Source: Carnimonas nigrificans ATCC BAA-78
GTDB lineage: Bacteria; Pseudomonadota; Gammaproteobacteria; Pseudomonadales; Halomonadaceae
Direction of reading: 5' to 3'
DNA length: 64,000 nt
Assembly: GCF_000526695.1 (NCBI RefSeq)
Contig: NZ_JAGO01000012.1
Span: 1-64,000, forward strand
Within the stretch, counting starts at the first letter, position 1; each line of letters opens with the position of its first letter. Shown here one piece after another: positions 18,515 to 27,003 of the stretch. A program made the position numbers and the translations under genes. Below the pieces are notes generated by a model. It saw nothing but the letters and a program-made list of their open reading frames with translations. It had not been told where the DNA came from and searched no databases.

Positions 18515-19522
18515 ATGACATCAGCAATGACAGATAATGTGCCAGCCACGGCGACCGGTTGCGCTATTCCCCCGGAATCCGCCAAACGCATTTATGCGCG
18601 AATGAACGATATCCGCAACTTTGAAAACAAGGTGCGGGAGTGTTTTGCCAAAGGGGAGATTCCCGGCTTCGTCCATCTCTATGCAGGGGAAGAAGCGGTC
18701 GCAGTCCCTATCTGTGAGCAGTTGACCGATTCCGATCAGATTACCAGCACCCACCGTGGCCACGGCCACTGCGTTGCCAAGGGCTGTGAGCTTAACGGCA
18801 TGATGGCTGAAATTTATGGCCGCGCCACCGGGCTTTGCAAGGGCAAGGGCGGCTCCATGCATATTGCTGATGTCAGCAAGGGAATGCTTGGCGCAAACGG
18901 CATGGTGGGCGGTGGCTTGCCGCTGGCAGTGGGGGCGGCGCTGCGCAATCGCAATCTGAAAACCGGTGATATTACGGTCTGTTTCTTTGGTGATGGTGCC
19001 GCCAATGAAGGCACCTTTCACGAATCGTTGAATCTCGCTTCCATATGGAAATTGCCGGTCGTCTTCGTATGCGAAAACAACGGCTTCGGGGAAGCGACAC
19101 CTCAGCGCTATGCCTCGGCTTCTCCCACGATTGCCGAACGCGCCAGCGCCTACAACATGCCGGGCGCTCAGGTAGATGGCAAGAGTGTCGTCGATGTGTA
19201 TACCACCGTGGGCGAGGCTATCGAGCGTGCGCGCAATGGTGAAGGCCCTAGCCTGATCGAATGTCATACCTACCGCATGTATGGGCATTTCGAGGGGGAC
19301 GAGCAGACGTACAAGGCCAAAGAGGGGGATGAGAAAGCGTTTGCCGACAAGGACTGCATTCCGCTGTTCAAAGAGTACGCCGTTAAACATGGGCTGTTCA
19401 GCCAGCACGATGCCGACGAAATCGAGGAAGCCTCTATTGAACGCGTTGAAGAGGCGCTTCGGTTTGCGCAGGAGAGCCCCTTGCCCAGCGCAGACTCTCT
19501 GTTTGAAGACGTATTTTCCTAA
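18515..19522 (+). CDS. acoA: Acetoin:DCPIP oxidoreductase / acetoin dehydrogenase E1 alpha
   Basis: The alpha subunit of the thiamine-diphosphate E1 component cleaves acetoin and passes an acetyl unit to lipoate. The ThDP motif is GDGAANEGTFHESLNLASIW, followed by VFVCENNGFGEATP. The STHRGHGHCVAKG and GKGGSMHIAD blocks fit AcoA. The start at 18515 is supported by GAGGAG 6 nt upstream and gives 335 residues; the frame is open to 18452, which overlaps the E3 gene. Related E1 alpha chains for pyruvate or branched-chain acids are less likely given the aldehyde dehydrogenase and lplA neighbours. Confidence 0.9.
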   Translation: MTSAMTDNVPATATGCAIPPESAKRIYARMNDIRNFENKVRECFAKGEIPGFVHLYAGEEAVAVPICEQLTDSDQITSTHRGHGHCVAKGCELNGMMAEIYGRATGLCKGKGGSMHIADVSKGMLGANGMVGGGLPLAVGAALRNRNLKTGDITVCFFGDGAANEGTFHESLNLASIWKLPVVFVCENNGFGEATPQRYASASPTIAERASAYNMPGAQVDGKSVVDVYTTVGEAIERARNGEGPSLIECHTYRMYGHFEGDEQTYKAKEGDEKAFADKDCIPLFKEYAVKHGLFSQHDADEIEEASIERVEEALRFAQESPLPSADSLFEDVFS

Positions 19523-19542
19523 TGATTGATGAGGGCATCGGC

Positions 19543-20580
19543 ATGGCACGCACACTTTCCTTTTCAAAAGCGATCAATGAAGCGCTGGCACAGGCCATGC
19601 GCGAGGATGAAACCATTATTCTGCTGGGTGAAGACCTGGCGGGTGGGCACGGCGTAGCACATCTGGAAGGCAAGGGCGCCTGGGGCGGCGTGATGGGCGT
19701 TACCAAAGGGCTGGTAGAGGAGTTCGGCGAAGAGCGAGTGATTGATACGCCCATCTCGGAGATGGGCTATATGGGCGCGGCGGTAGGCGCTGCCGCGACT
19801 GGCATGCATCCGGTGCCCGAGCTGATGTTCAACGACTTTCTGGGGTTTTGCCTTGATCCCTTGCTCGGACAAGGCTCCAAGATGCGCTATATGTTTGGCG
19901 GCAAGGCCAGCCTGCCCTTGACGGTGAGAACCACGCACGGTGCAGGGGCTTCTGCGGCTGCGCAGCACTCGGGCACCTACTACGGCATGCTGGCCGCCAT
20001 TCCCGGTATCAAGGTGGTGGTTCCTTCGACGCCTTATACGGCCAAGGGGTTACTGCTGGCGGCCTTGAAAGAGCCGAATATCGTGGTGTTTTCCGAAGAT
20101 AAAACGCTTTATAGCAGCAAGGGCGAGGTGCCCGAAGAGCAGTATACGCTGGAGATCGGCAAGGCGGAGGTGGTGCAGGAAGGGGCTGACCTGACCATTG
20201 TGACCATCGGCAAGATGCTGTTTGTCGGGCTGGAAGTGGCCGAGCAGCTTAAAGCAAGTGGTATCAGCACCGAGGTGATTGACCTGCTGACGGTCTCCCC
20301 CTGGGATCGGGAAACGCTTGAAGCGTCGATCCAAAAGACCGGGCGCATGATCATTATTGATGAAGCCAATCCTCATAACAGCGTAGGGCGTGATATTGCC
20401 GCTGTAATCAGCGATGTCGCCTTTGATTATCTGGACGCGCCCATCAAGGTTGTCAGTGCGCCGGATACGCCGGTTCCCTTCGCCAGTAACCTGGAGAAGC
20501 TCTATATTCCTTCGGCGCAGCGTGTGCTGAGCGAGGCCGATGAGCTGATTTTTGATCTCAGGTCTGCCAAGGAGGCGTAA
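19543..20580 (+). CDS. acoB: Acetoin dehydrogenase E1 beta
   Basis: The E1 beta subunit pairs with AcoA. It starts MARTLSFSKAINEALAQAM, continues IILLGEDLAGGHG, and has the transketolase-type RVIDTPISEMGYMGAAVGAA and PELMFNDFLGF. The 345-residue version from 19543 fits the family and has GAGGG 8 nt upstream; the earlier ATG at 19522 overlaps the acoA stop and would add seven residues. There is a 3-bp gap to acoC. Confidence 0.9.
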   Translation: MARTLSFSKAINEALAQAMREDETIILLGEDLAGGHGVAHLEGKGAWGGVMGVTKGLVEEFGEERVIDTPISEMGYMGAAVGAAATGMHPVPELMFNDFLGFCLDPLLGQGSKMRYMFGGKASLPLTVRTTHGAGASAAAQHSGTYYGMLAAIPGIKVVVPSTPYTAKGLLLAALKEPNIVVFSEDKTLYSSKGEVPEEQYTLEIGKAEVVQEGADLTIVTIGKMLFVGLEVAEQLKASGISTEVIDLLTVSPWDRETLEASIQKTGRMIIIDEANPHNSVGRDIAAVISDVAFDYLDAPIKVVSAPDTPVPFASNLEKLYIPSAQRVLSEADELIFDLRSAKEA

Positions 20581-20583
20581 ATC

Positions 20584-21852
20584 ATGGCAATTTCGGTAGT
20601 CATGCCAAAACTGGGTTTGACCATGACAGAGGGCGTGGTCGAAGAGTGGAACAAGCAGGAAGGCGACAGCGTTCAGAAGGGCGATATCCTGTGCTCGATC
20701 AGCTCCGAAAAGCTGTCGCAGGATATTGAAGCAGAAGCCTCGGGCACCCTGATTAGTATTGTGGTACCGACCGGTGAATCTGCTCCTTGCACAGCGCCGA
20801 TAGCGTATATAGGCGAAGCGGGAGAACAGCCTGATAGCGCTGATGAAGCGAATACGGCTGCGCCTCAGGCCGCAACAAAAACACAGGCACAAGACGCCCC
20901 CGAACCTGCCCGGCGCGTTGCTGCTTCCAATGATGACACGATCAGCAACGACAGCTCCGCCGAGCAGCGGCTGTTTATCTCGAAACTTGCCCGGCGCATG
21001 GTTCGGGAGAAGCAACTGGATATACGGAAGATCACCGGCACTGGCGGGCGCGGTCGCATTACTCGGCGTGATGTAGAGCACTTTCTGGCGCAGGGGCAGA
21101 CCACCGAAGCGCAGGAAGGTGCGGCTCAGGGGCCTCAGGGGCAGAGTAGTAGTGCACAGCGAACGTTTGCAGCTCAGGGCTTTACGGGCATGCGCAAGGC
21201 CATTGCCGCGAATATGATGCAGAGCCTTCATTCGACGGCGCAAGTGACGTTACAGCGCAAGGTCAATGTGACCCGCCTGCTGGAATTTCGTGAAGAGATG
21301 AAGGCGCGAGTCGCGGCGCAGATGGCCTCGGGCACCTTCAACCTGAATGTACTGCTGCTGAAAGCGACCGCTCTGGCGCTACGGGATAACCCCGCCATGA
21401 ATAGCCGCTACGATGGCGAAAAGCTTCTCCATCCCGAGGCCATCAATATTGGCGTGGCGGTGGCGCTTGATGAAGGGCTGGTTGTGCCAGTGATTGGCGA
21501 TGTTGACAAGCAACCGCTCTCGCAGCTGGGTGGTGCCTTTAAGCGCGCCGTGCAGGAGGCGCGGAGTGGCACTATCAGCAGCCACCTGGAGGGCAGTTTC
21601 AGCATCACCAATCTGGGAGCGCAAGGCATCGAATATTTCACGCCTGTGCTTAACCCGACGGAAACCGGCATTCTGGGCGTTGGGGCGATTGGTGAGCGGC
21701 TATATCTGGATGATGCAGGAGAGGTCAAGGTCGCCCACGAGCTGCCGCTGAGCCTCACCTTTGACCATCAGGTGGTGGATGGTGCGCCCGCTGCCGAGTT
21801 CCTTGCGGCTATCGCTGCCTATCTTGAGGCGCCCTATTCGCTATTGCTGTAA
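20584..21852 (+). CDS. acoC: Acetoin dehydrogenase E2, dihydrolipoamide acetyltransferase
   Basis: The protein has three regions. Residues 1-80 form a lipoyl domain with the lysine in ISSEKLSQDIEAEASG. An Ala/Gln/Pro-rich linker leads to a peripheral-subunit-binding domain at about 120-165 (FISKLARRMVREKQLDIRKI, then GRITRRDVEHFL). The catalytic acyltransferase domain runs from about 200 to 422 and ends with LSLTFDHQVVDGAPAAEFL, which holds the catalytic His and Asp. E2 forms the core of the complex and transfers acetyl to CoA. It is the last gene of the cluster. Confidence 0.92.
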   Translation: MAISVVMPKLGLTMTEGVVEEWNKQEGDSVQKGDILCSISSEKLSQDIEAEASGTLISIVVPTGESAPCTAPIAYIGEAGEQPDSADEANTAAPQAATKTQAQDAPEPARRVAASNDDTISNDSSAEQRLFISKLARRMVREKQLDIRKITGTGGRGRITRRDVEHFLAQGQTTEAQEGAAQGPQGQSSSAQRTFAAQGFTGMRKAIAANMMQSLHSTAQVTLQRKVNVTRLLEFREEMKARVAAQMASGTFNLNVLLLKATALALRDNPAMNSRYDGEKLLHPEAINIGVAVALDEGLVVPVIGDVDKQPLSQLGGAFKRAVQEARSGTISSHLEGSFSITNLGAQGIEYFTPVLNPTETGILGVGAIGERLYLDDAGEVKVAHELPLSLTFDHQVVDGAPAAEFLAAIAAYLEAPYSLLL

Positions 21853-21890
21853 ACGTGCGCAGGGCAGACCCTCTATGGAAAGTGCTACTT

Positions 21891-21920
21891 CATTCCCGCC
21901 TGTTTTATCCGGCGGGAATG
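21891..21920 (+). terminator. Hairpin after acoC
   Basis: Perfect 10-bp stem CATTCCCGCC/GGCGGGAATG with a 10-nt loop starting 38 bp after the acoC stop. Only TTATG follows, so it is a plausible but atypical terminator. Confidence 0.5.
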
Positions 21921-22232
21921 TTATGTCCCGCGAGGGCAGTATCACTGAAGCCACGCTTTGTTATATCAATAAGGCCAGGCAGTATTCGATATGCTGTCTG
22001 GCAGCGTTGTATCCCCCTGATAGTGGCGACCATCTCACTGCGCGCTAGCTCCCTGAGCCAGGCGTGCGATGGTGCATGCGTGCTTCACTGGTGATGGTCG
22101 AGCCACTGCCGCAAGGATAATTTCAGCCGCAGGCGTTCGTTCTATATGAGCAGAAGGGCGAAGCGCTCGATCATCCAGCCATCGTTTGGCCTGGGTCGGG
22201 ATGTGTAATATCACTATACGAGGTTTTATGGC
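21921..22232. other. Intergenic region upstream of modA
   Basis: No credible gene is visible in these 312 bp. The region presumably holds the modABC promoter. I looked for a ModE palindrome and a Moco riboswitch core and did not recognise either. Confidence 0.4.
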
Positions 22233-23060
22233 ATGACCGTTTTTGCTTCACGCTTTGCGTTTTTCTCCCGCTCTTTGAGCGCACTTGGCCGTACCGCGTT
22301 AGTAGCTGGATGTTGTTTGGCGTCACTGCCCGCCATGGCGGCAACCGTACAGGTCTATGCGGCGGCGTCGATGGCCGATTCCCTCAATAAGGCCGCCGAA
22401 CGTTACGAGCAGCAGCATCCCGATGTGGAGATCAAGCCGGTATATGCGTCGTCATCGACGTTGGCCCGTCAGATCGCCGCGGGTGCGAATGCGGCCATTT
22501 TTATCTCGGCTGACCAGCAGTGGATGGACTGGCTGGGCAAGCAAGGTGTTGAACTGAATCAGCGCGCTGATCTGCTGAGTAATGCCCTGGTGCTGATCGC
22601 GCCCAGTAATTCCCGTCAGGAGGCGTTTGTTCCTGACCGTGATCACCCCTTATTGCCGCTGTTGGGGGAGAAGGAGCGTCTTTCTGTGGGCGACCCGAGC
22701 CATGTACCGGCAGGTATTTATGCCAAGGCGGCGCTTGAGTCACTGGGCCAGTGGCAAGCGTTGGAGCCCCGCTTGGCTCGCGCCTCCGATGTGCGGGGTG
22801 CGCTGGCAATGGTGGAGCAGGGCGAGGCACCTCTGGGCATTGTCTATGGCACGGATGCGAAGGTGAGCGATAAGGTCAAAACTCTCGGCACCTTCCCTGC
22901 GTCATCACATCCGCCGGTGACCTATCCGGTGGCTCTGATCGGTAATGCCCCCTCCGACGAGGCGAAGGCGCTGCGTAAGTGGCTGGCGGAGCCTGAAGCG
23001 ATGAATATCTTTACCACCTACGGTTTTGAAGCGGCATCGGATCACGATGCTGCTGAGTGA
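22233..23060 (+). CDS. modA: Molybdate ABC transporter, periplasmic binding protein
   Basis: ModA captures molybdate (or tungstate) in the periplasm. The first ~35 residues form a signal peptide ending ASLPAMAA. The mature start VQVYAAASMADSLNKAAE, then YASSSTLARQIAAGANA and DVRGALAMVEQGEAPLGIVY, are characteristic. It has 275 residues. GAGG lies about 10 nt before the ATG. It overlaps modB by 14 bp. Confidence 0.94.
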   Translation: MTVFASRFAFFSRSLSALGRTALVAGCCLASLPAMAATVQVYAAASMADSLNKAAERYEQQHPDVEIKPVYASSSTLARQIAAGANAAIFISADQQWMDWLGKQGVELNQRADLLSNALVLIAPSNSRQEAFVPDRDHPLLPLLGEKERLSVGDPSHVPAGIYAKAALESLGQWQALEPRLARASDVRGALAMVEQGEAPLGIVYGTDAKVSDKVKTLGTFPASSHPPVTYPVALIGNAPSDEAKALRKWLAEPEAMNIFTTYGFEAASDHDAAE

Positions 23061-23745
23061 ACTTGAGTGGGAGACCATTCGGCTTAGTCTACGCATTGCG
23101 CTGGCAGCGCTGGGAGTGATCCTGATTCCGGGAATTGCACTGGCCTGGTTACTGGCCCGACGCAACTTTCCCGGCAAGGCGCTGCTGGATGGGGTTATCC
23201 ATTTACCGCTGGTGCTGCCGCCCGTGGTGGTGGGCTATCTCTTGCTGGTGGCGCTGGGGCGAAATTCCTGGCTGGGGCATTGGCTTGAGCAGCTTGGGGG
23301 CTGGCATCTGCCGTTTACCTGGCAAGGCGCAGCGGTAGCAGGGGGCGTGATGGCGCTGCCGCTGCTGGTACGCGCGGCAAGGCTCTCATTTGAGGCGGTC
23401 GATCCTGGTCTGGAAGCGGCGGCCCGTACCCTTGGGGCAGGGCGGCTGCGCGTATTCTTCACCATCACACTACCCTTGGCACTGCCAGGAGTGCTGGCCG
23501 GTCTGGTGCTGGCCTTCGCCCGTGCGCTGTCGGAATTTGGCGCTACCATCACGTTTGCTTCCAATATTCCCGGCGAAACACGCATTCTGCCCCTGGCACT
23601 CTATACCTTGATCCAGTCCCCTGGCGGTGAATACGCGGCTGCCCGGCTGTGTGTTATCGCCATCGTGATTGCGCTGATGGCCATGGTGCTCTCCGAAAGA
23701 TTGACGCGCGCTGCTCAAAAACGGATACAGGGACGCGACCGATGA
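23047..23745 (+). CDS. modB: Molybdate ABC transporter, permease
   Basis: An inner-membrane permease with about five to six membrane spans. The EAA loop AARTLGAGRLRVFFTITLPL contacts ModC. HLPLVLPPVVVGYLLL and ARALSEFGATITFASNIPGE are typical ModB segments. The ATG at 23047 gives 232 residues; a TTG at 23026 deeper inside modA is possible but would add a charged stretch. It overlaps modA (14 bp) and modC (ATGA). Confidence 0.93.
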   Translation: MLLSELEWETIRLSLRIALAALGVILIPGIALAWLLARRNFPGKALLDGVIHLPLVLPPVVVGYLLLVALGRNSWLGHWLEQLGGWHLPFTWQGAAVAGGVMALPLLVRAARLSFEAVDPGLEAAARTLGAGRLRVFFTITLPLALPGVLAGLVLAFARALSEFGATITFASNIPGETRILPLALYTLIQSPGGEYAAARLCVIAIVIALMAMVLSERLTRAAQKRIQGRDR

Positions 23746-24827
23746 GTGGTGGCAGGTTCGAGATTGACATAGCGCACCGTCAGGGAGCGTTTCAGTTGGA
23801 GGTTTCGGCATCCCTTCCCGTTCAAGGTGTGAGTGCGCTCTTTGGCGCATCGGGCAGCGGCAAGACCAGCCTGTTGCGTCTGCTGTGCGGACTCGATCGC
23901 CCCACGAAGGGGCGGATTGTGCTGGGCGACAGCGTGTTGGTGGACACGGCCGCTCGACGCTGGGTGCCGCCTCAGCAGCGGCGTATGGGCGTCGTTTTCC
24001 AGGAACCTCGTCTGTTTCCCCACTATCGAGTAGCGGGAAATCTGCGCTATGCCATGACTCGGGAATCCCGTGGCCGTTGGGATGAACTGGTGGCTCTGTT
24101 GGGTATCGAACCATTGTTGAAGCGTTGGCCCGCCACCCTGTCAGGCGGTGAGGCGCGCCGTGTCGCCATCGCCCGCGCACTGCTGAGTTCGCCCCAGTTG
24201 TTACTGCTCGATGAGCCTTTTAGCGGCCTGGATGAAGATCGCCATGGCGAGCTGGTGCGCTATCTTCAGCGCATCATGAACGAATGGCAGTTGCCGATGG
24301 TGATTATCTCCCATAGTCCGCAGGATGTGGTGGCTCTGGCGGATCATCTGGTGGTGCTGAAATCGGGGAGCAAGATGCTGGAAGGCGCGTTGGAAACGCT
24401 GTTTGCCGAGTCGCAATTGAGCGAAATAACGCCATTCGCCAGCCTGTCGATACTCTCTGGCCGAGTCGCAGCGCCTGCCACCGACTGTCAGCCCGCGCAG
24501 GTTATCCTTGATGATAACCAACGGATGCCGGTACGCGGCAGCCATGCTCCCGTCGGAACCCGAGTCAGGTTAATGATGGAACGCAGGGAGCTGCGCCTTA
24601 TGGACGGAAAGGCCAGCCACACACTCATGGCCGAAGTGGAAGATATTTTCCCAGCTCTCGGTGAAGGCGGCCATCCGGAAGCTGGCCTGATGAACGTCAC
24701 GGTGCGGCTCGCCGGCCAAAGGCTCTCCCTGTGTGCCACGGCTGACTATATCAGGCAACTGGGGTTGGCCCCTGGCAGTCGCTGTAGGGTGGGCCCCGGC
24801 GTACCTGCGGTTGTGAGGGTGGGGTAG
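23742..24827 (+). CDS. modC: Molybdate ABC transporter, ATPase with Mop domain
   Basis: The ATPase domain has Walker A GASGSGKTS (near residue 35), the signature LSGGEARR, Walker B LLLLDEPF and the switch His in IISHSPQDV. From about residue 290 a C-terminal molybdate-binding Mop/TOBE domain follows (MAEVEDIFPAL to PAVVRVG). It has 361 residues from the ATG at 23742, which overlaps the modB stop. Confidence 0.94.
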   Translation: MSGGRFEIDIAHRQGAFQLEVSASLPVQGVSALFGASGSGKTSLLRLLCGLDRPTKGRIVLGDSVLVDTAARRWVPPQQRRMGVVFQEPRLFPHYRVAGNLRYAMTRESRGRWDELVALLGIEPLLKRWPATLSGGEARRVAIARALLSSPQLLLLDEPFSGLDEDRHGELVRYLQRIMNEWQLPMVIISHSPQDVVALADHLVVLKSGSKMLEGALETLFAESQLSEITPFASLSILSGRVAAPATDCQPAQVILDDNQRMPVRGSHAPVGTRVRLMMERRELRLMDGKASHTLMAEVEDIFPALGEGGHPEAGLMNVTVRLAGQRLSLCATADYIRQLGLAPGSRCRVGPGVPAVVRVG

Positions 24828-25001
24828 TAGAAGGATCGTATGTCAGGCGTTGTTATTTCCTTCAAGTGATATGTGTAAATATCGCCAAGTCTAATATTCC
24901 TGGTAGCGAGTTACAGGGGGATTTTACATTCTTTTTTATCATCAATAGCATTAGGCAAGTAAATATCCTGTCACCCTATACTCTCCAATTAAGGAACCTC
25001 T

Positions 25002-25583
25002 ATGAATGAAATGGAAAAGGCCGCTAAGGGCCTTCTTTATGATGCCAACTATGATGAGCAGCTAATTAAGGTACGTGAGGTCACGAAAAAACGCCTCTTT
25101 GACTTTAATCACACCTCTTTTGTCGATTATGAAAAGCGTCATTCATTGCTGACTCAAATTTTGGGAGAGATGGGAGAAAATTGCACGATAGAAGGCCCTT
25201 TCTATTGTGATTACGGCTATAACATTACCGTGGGTACCAATTTCTATGCCAACGTGAACCTGGTCATCCTGGACGGCGCAAGGGTCAGCATCGGACATAA
25301 TGTTTTCATCGCACCTAATGTTGGCATTTATACGGCGGGCCATCCGCTAGATGTTGAGCGCAGGAATCAAGGGCTTGAATATGCCTGGCCGGTGACAATT
25401 GAAGATAATGTGTGGATTGGGGCGGGTGTTCACATTCTCCCAGGCGTAACCATCAGCAGCGGAAGTGTCATTGGCGCCGGAGCGGTGGCTACCAGGAATG
25501 TTCCCGCTGAATCACTGGTGGTGGGTAATCCGGGCAAGGTCGTGCGTAAAATTACCGACGAAGACAAGAAGCGCTTTCAGTAG
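25002..25583 (+). CDS. Maltose O-acetyltransferase-like protein (Maa/NodL/LacA group)
   Basis: A 193-residue hexapeptide-repeat acetyltransferase. The N-terminal Maa domain includes EKAAKGLLYDANYDEQLI. The beta-helix carries YCDYGYNITVG, FIAPNVGIYTAGHPLD (catalytic His) and VWIGAGVHILPGVTI. It probably transfers acetyl from acetyl-CoA to a sugar hydroxyl; the sugar is not determinable. AAGGA precedes the ATG by 7 nt. It stands alone between modC and a convergent dioxygenase gene. Confidence 0.9.
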   Translation: MNEMEKAAKGLLYDANYDEQLIKVREVTKKRLFDFNHTSFVDYEKRHSLLTQILGEMGENCTIEGPFYCDYGYNITVGTNFYANVNLVILDGARVSIGHNVFIAPNVGIYTAGHPLDVERRNQGLEYAWPVTIEDNVWIGAGVHILPGVTISSGSVIGAGAVATRNVPAESLVVGNPGKVVRKITDEDKKRFQ

Positions 25584-25703
25584 GCGTGTATTTATATAAG
25601 TAACGGTTGTTAGTTTTGTGTGTGGAGTTTAATGCCTCACCACCGTATATAATCTGGGTACGGCGGTGGGCTATAGAAGTTCTTGTGGTTAGAAATAAGC
25701 TTA

Positions 25704-26888
25704 TCAATCCCCTGGCTGACGCCGGTTGAATTGCTCCTGAAGTTTTGTAATGAAATCTTCTGTCGATAGCCTTTTATCCAATGCGTGGGTGATAAGCTCT
25801 GCCTGTGTCTCTGGAACTAGCGAGTTGATCGGCTGATCCTTGCTCAGGTTAGTGGGGAAGGGGTACCCCTCAGCGGATGCTGCAATTGCATGAGCGACGC
25901 TCTCGCTGCCATGGCGAGAGGCTCGTTCTGCAAGCGTTGGGTAAATAGCGCGGCAAATAGCCATGCGGTCGAGATTTCCCATGGCGCGCCCGAACCCCGA
26001 AGAGACTTGAATCAGATTGGCCATGCGTCGAATATCGCTGGAAGTATTGCTTCCGGCACAGTGGAATAACGCTGGGTTAAAGAACACGGCATCGCCCTTG
26101 TCGAGGGGAAGCTGAATATACCTGTCCTGAAACAGTTGCCTAACGTCTTCTCGCTGTATCGCCAAATACCCTTCCAGATAGCGTTGGGAAAAGGGCAGAT
26201 ACTGGGTAGGCCCGCTCTCCAGAGGCATATCGCAGTGGGCAATCGCGCCTTGTAAGGTCAGGCAGGCAGAAAGGGCGTGTACATGGGAGGGAAAACGCTC
26301 GGCCTGCCGCTGTTCCATGAAACCTAAATGATAATCACGGTGAGCAGTCTGGGCCTTGCCGCCTGGCAGCACTACGTTAAGATCCGACGTGACCTGATAC
26401 ATTGGTCCAAGCCAGGCGGCGCAGGCCAGTGCCAATGTTGGATTATTGTAATAATCGACATAGGTTTCAGCAGAACGGAAAGCGAACTTTTCCTGTGCTC
26501 CCCAAAGTCGCTCATTGGTGCCTGGCGGTGCAAAGTGATCACCATTGTTGACCTTGTTTTCACGTTGTTCTGCAAGTAGTGCTTCAAGTACTTCATTACT
26601 TGCATCAATGACTTGTCTGCTGAATGCCCCCTTGATAATAAAGATACCGGCTCCGCTGCGCAGGGTTCTGGCCCATTCATCGCCAAGCTCACGGAGCGCA
26701 TTACTATTGCTATAGGCTGACTCGACAGTAGCAACATCATAACCTGGTACGTTTTTTTCAATAGTCGTTGCCAGCGGCACATCCTTCTTGCTCGTACTAT
26801 CGTCCAGTAGAGCTTCCAGATCTTCGATACGACACTCTTCTGCATTTAACCAGGTACGATGAGGAAAGTTGATTGAGTGCATGTCCAT
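25704..26888 (-). CDS. Phytanoyl-CoA dioxygenase (PhyH) family protein
   Basis: A probable Fe(II)/2-oxoglutarate-dependent oxygenase of 394 residues. The facial triad is visible as HRD in TAHRDYHLGFM and a later His in PALFHCAGSNTSSDIRR, whose Arg may bind 2-oxoglutarate. Other segments are GAGIFIIKGAF and LPLDKGDAVFFNPALFH. The ATG at 26888 or 26882 seems more natural than the upstream in-frame ATG at 26933. The substrate is unknown. It is divergent from a LacI-type regulator, so a small inducible module is likely. It is not EctD-like in its motif spacing. Confidence 0.82.
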   Translation of the reverse strand: MDMHSINFPHRTWLNAEECRIEDLEALLDDSTSKKDVPLATTIEKNVPGYDVATVESAYSNSNALRELGDEWARTLRSGAGIFIIKGAFSRQVIDASNEVLEALLAEQRENKVNNGDHFAPPGTNERLWGAQEKFAFRSAETYVDYYNNPTLALACAAWLGPMYQVTSDLNVVLPGGKAQTAHRDYHLGFMEQRQAERFPSHVHALSACLTLQGAIAHCDMPLESGPTQYLPFSQRYLEGYLAIQREDVRQLFQDRYIQLPLDKGDAVFFNPALFHCAGSNTSSDIRRMANLIQVSSGFGRAMGNLDRMAICRAIYPTLAERASRHGSESVAHAIAASAEGYPFPTNLSKDQPINSLVPETQAELITHALDKRLSTEDFITKLQEQFNRRQPGD

Positions 26889-27003
26889 TACTCTATGGTG
26901 AGGTTGATATAGCGTTATCGCCACCGCAATCATGGCAGTGGGTCAGTACGCTCAAGAAGTGCCGGCATCCATCAAAATCACCTCAATCAGGGAGGTTAGA
27001 CCA

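Noticed and set aside
20050-21243. 397-residue minus-strand open frame
   Set aside because: It is antisense to acoB and acoC, which have clear motifs.
21921-22232. ModE operator or Moco riboswitch before modA
   Set aside because: No convincing palindrome or conserved riboswitch core could be recognised.
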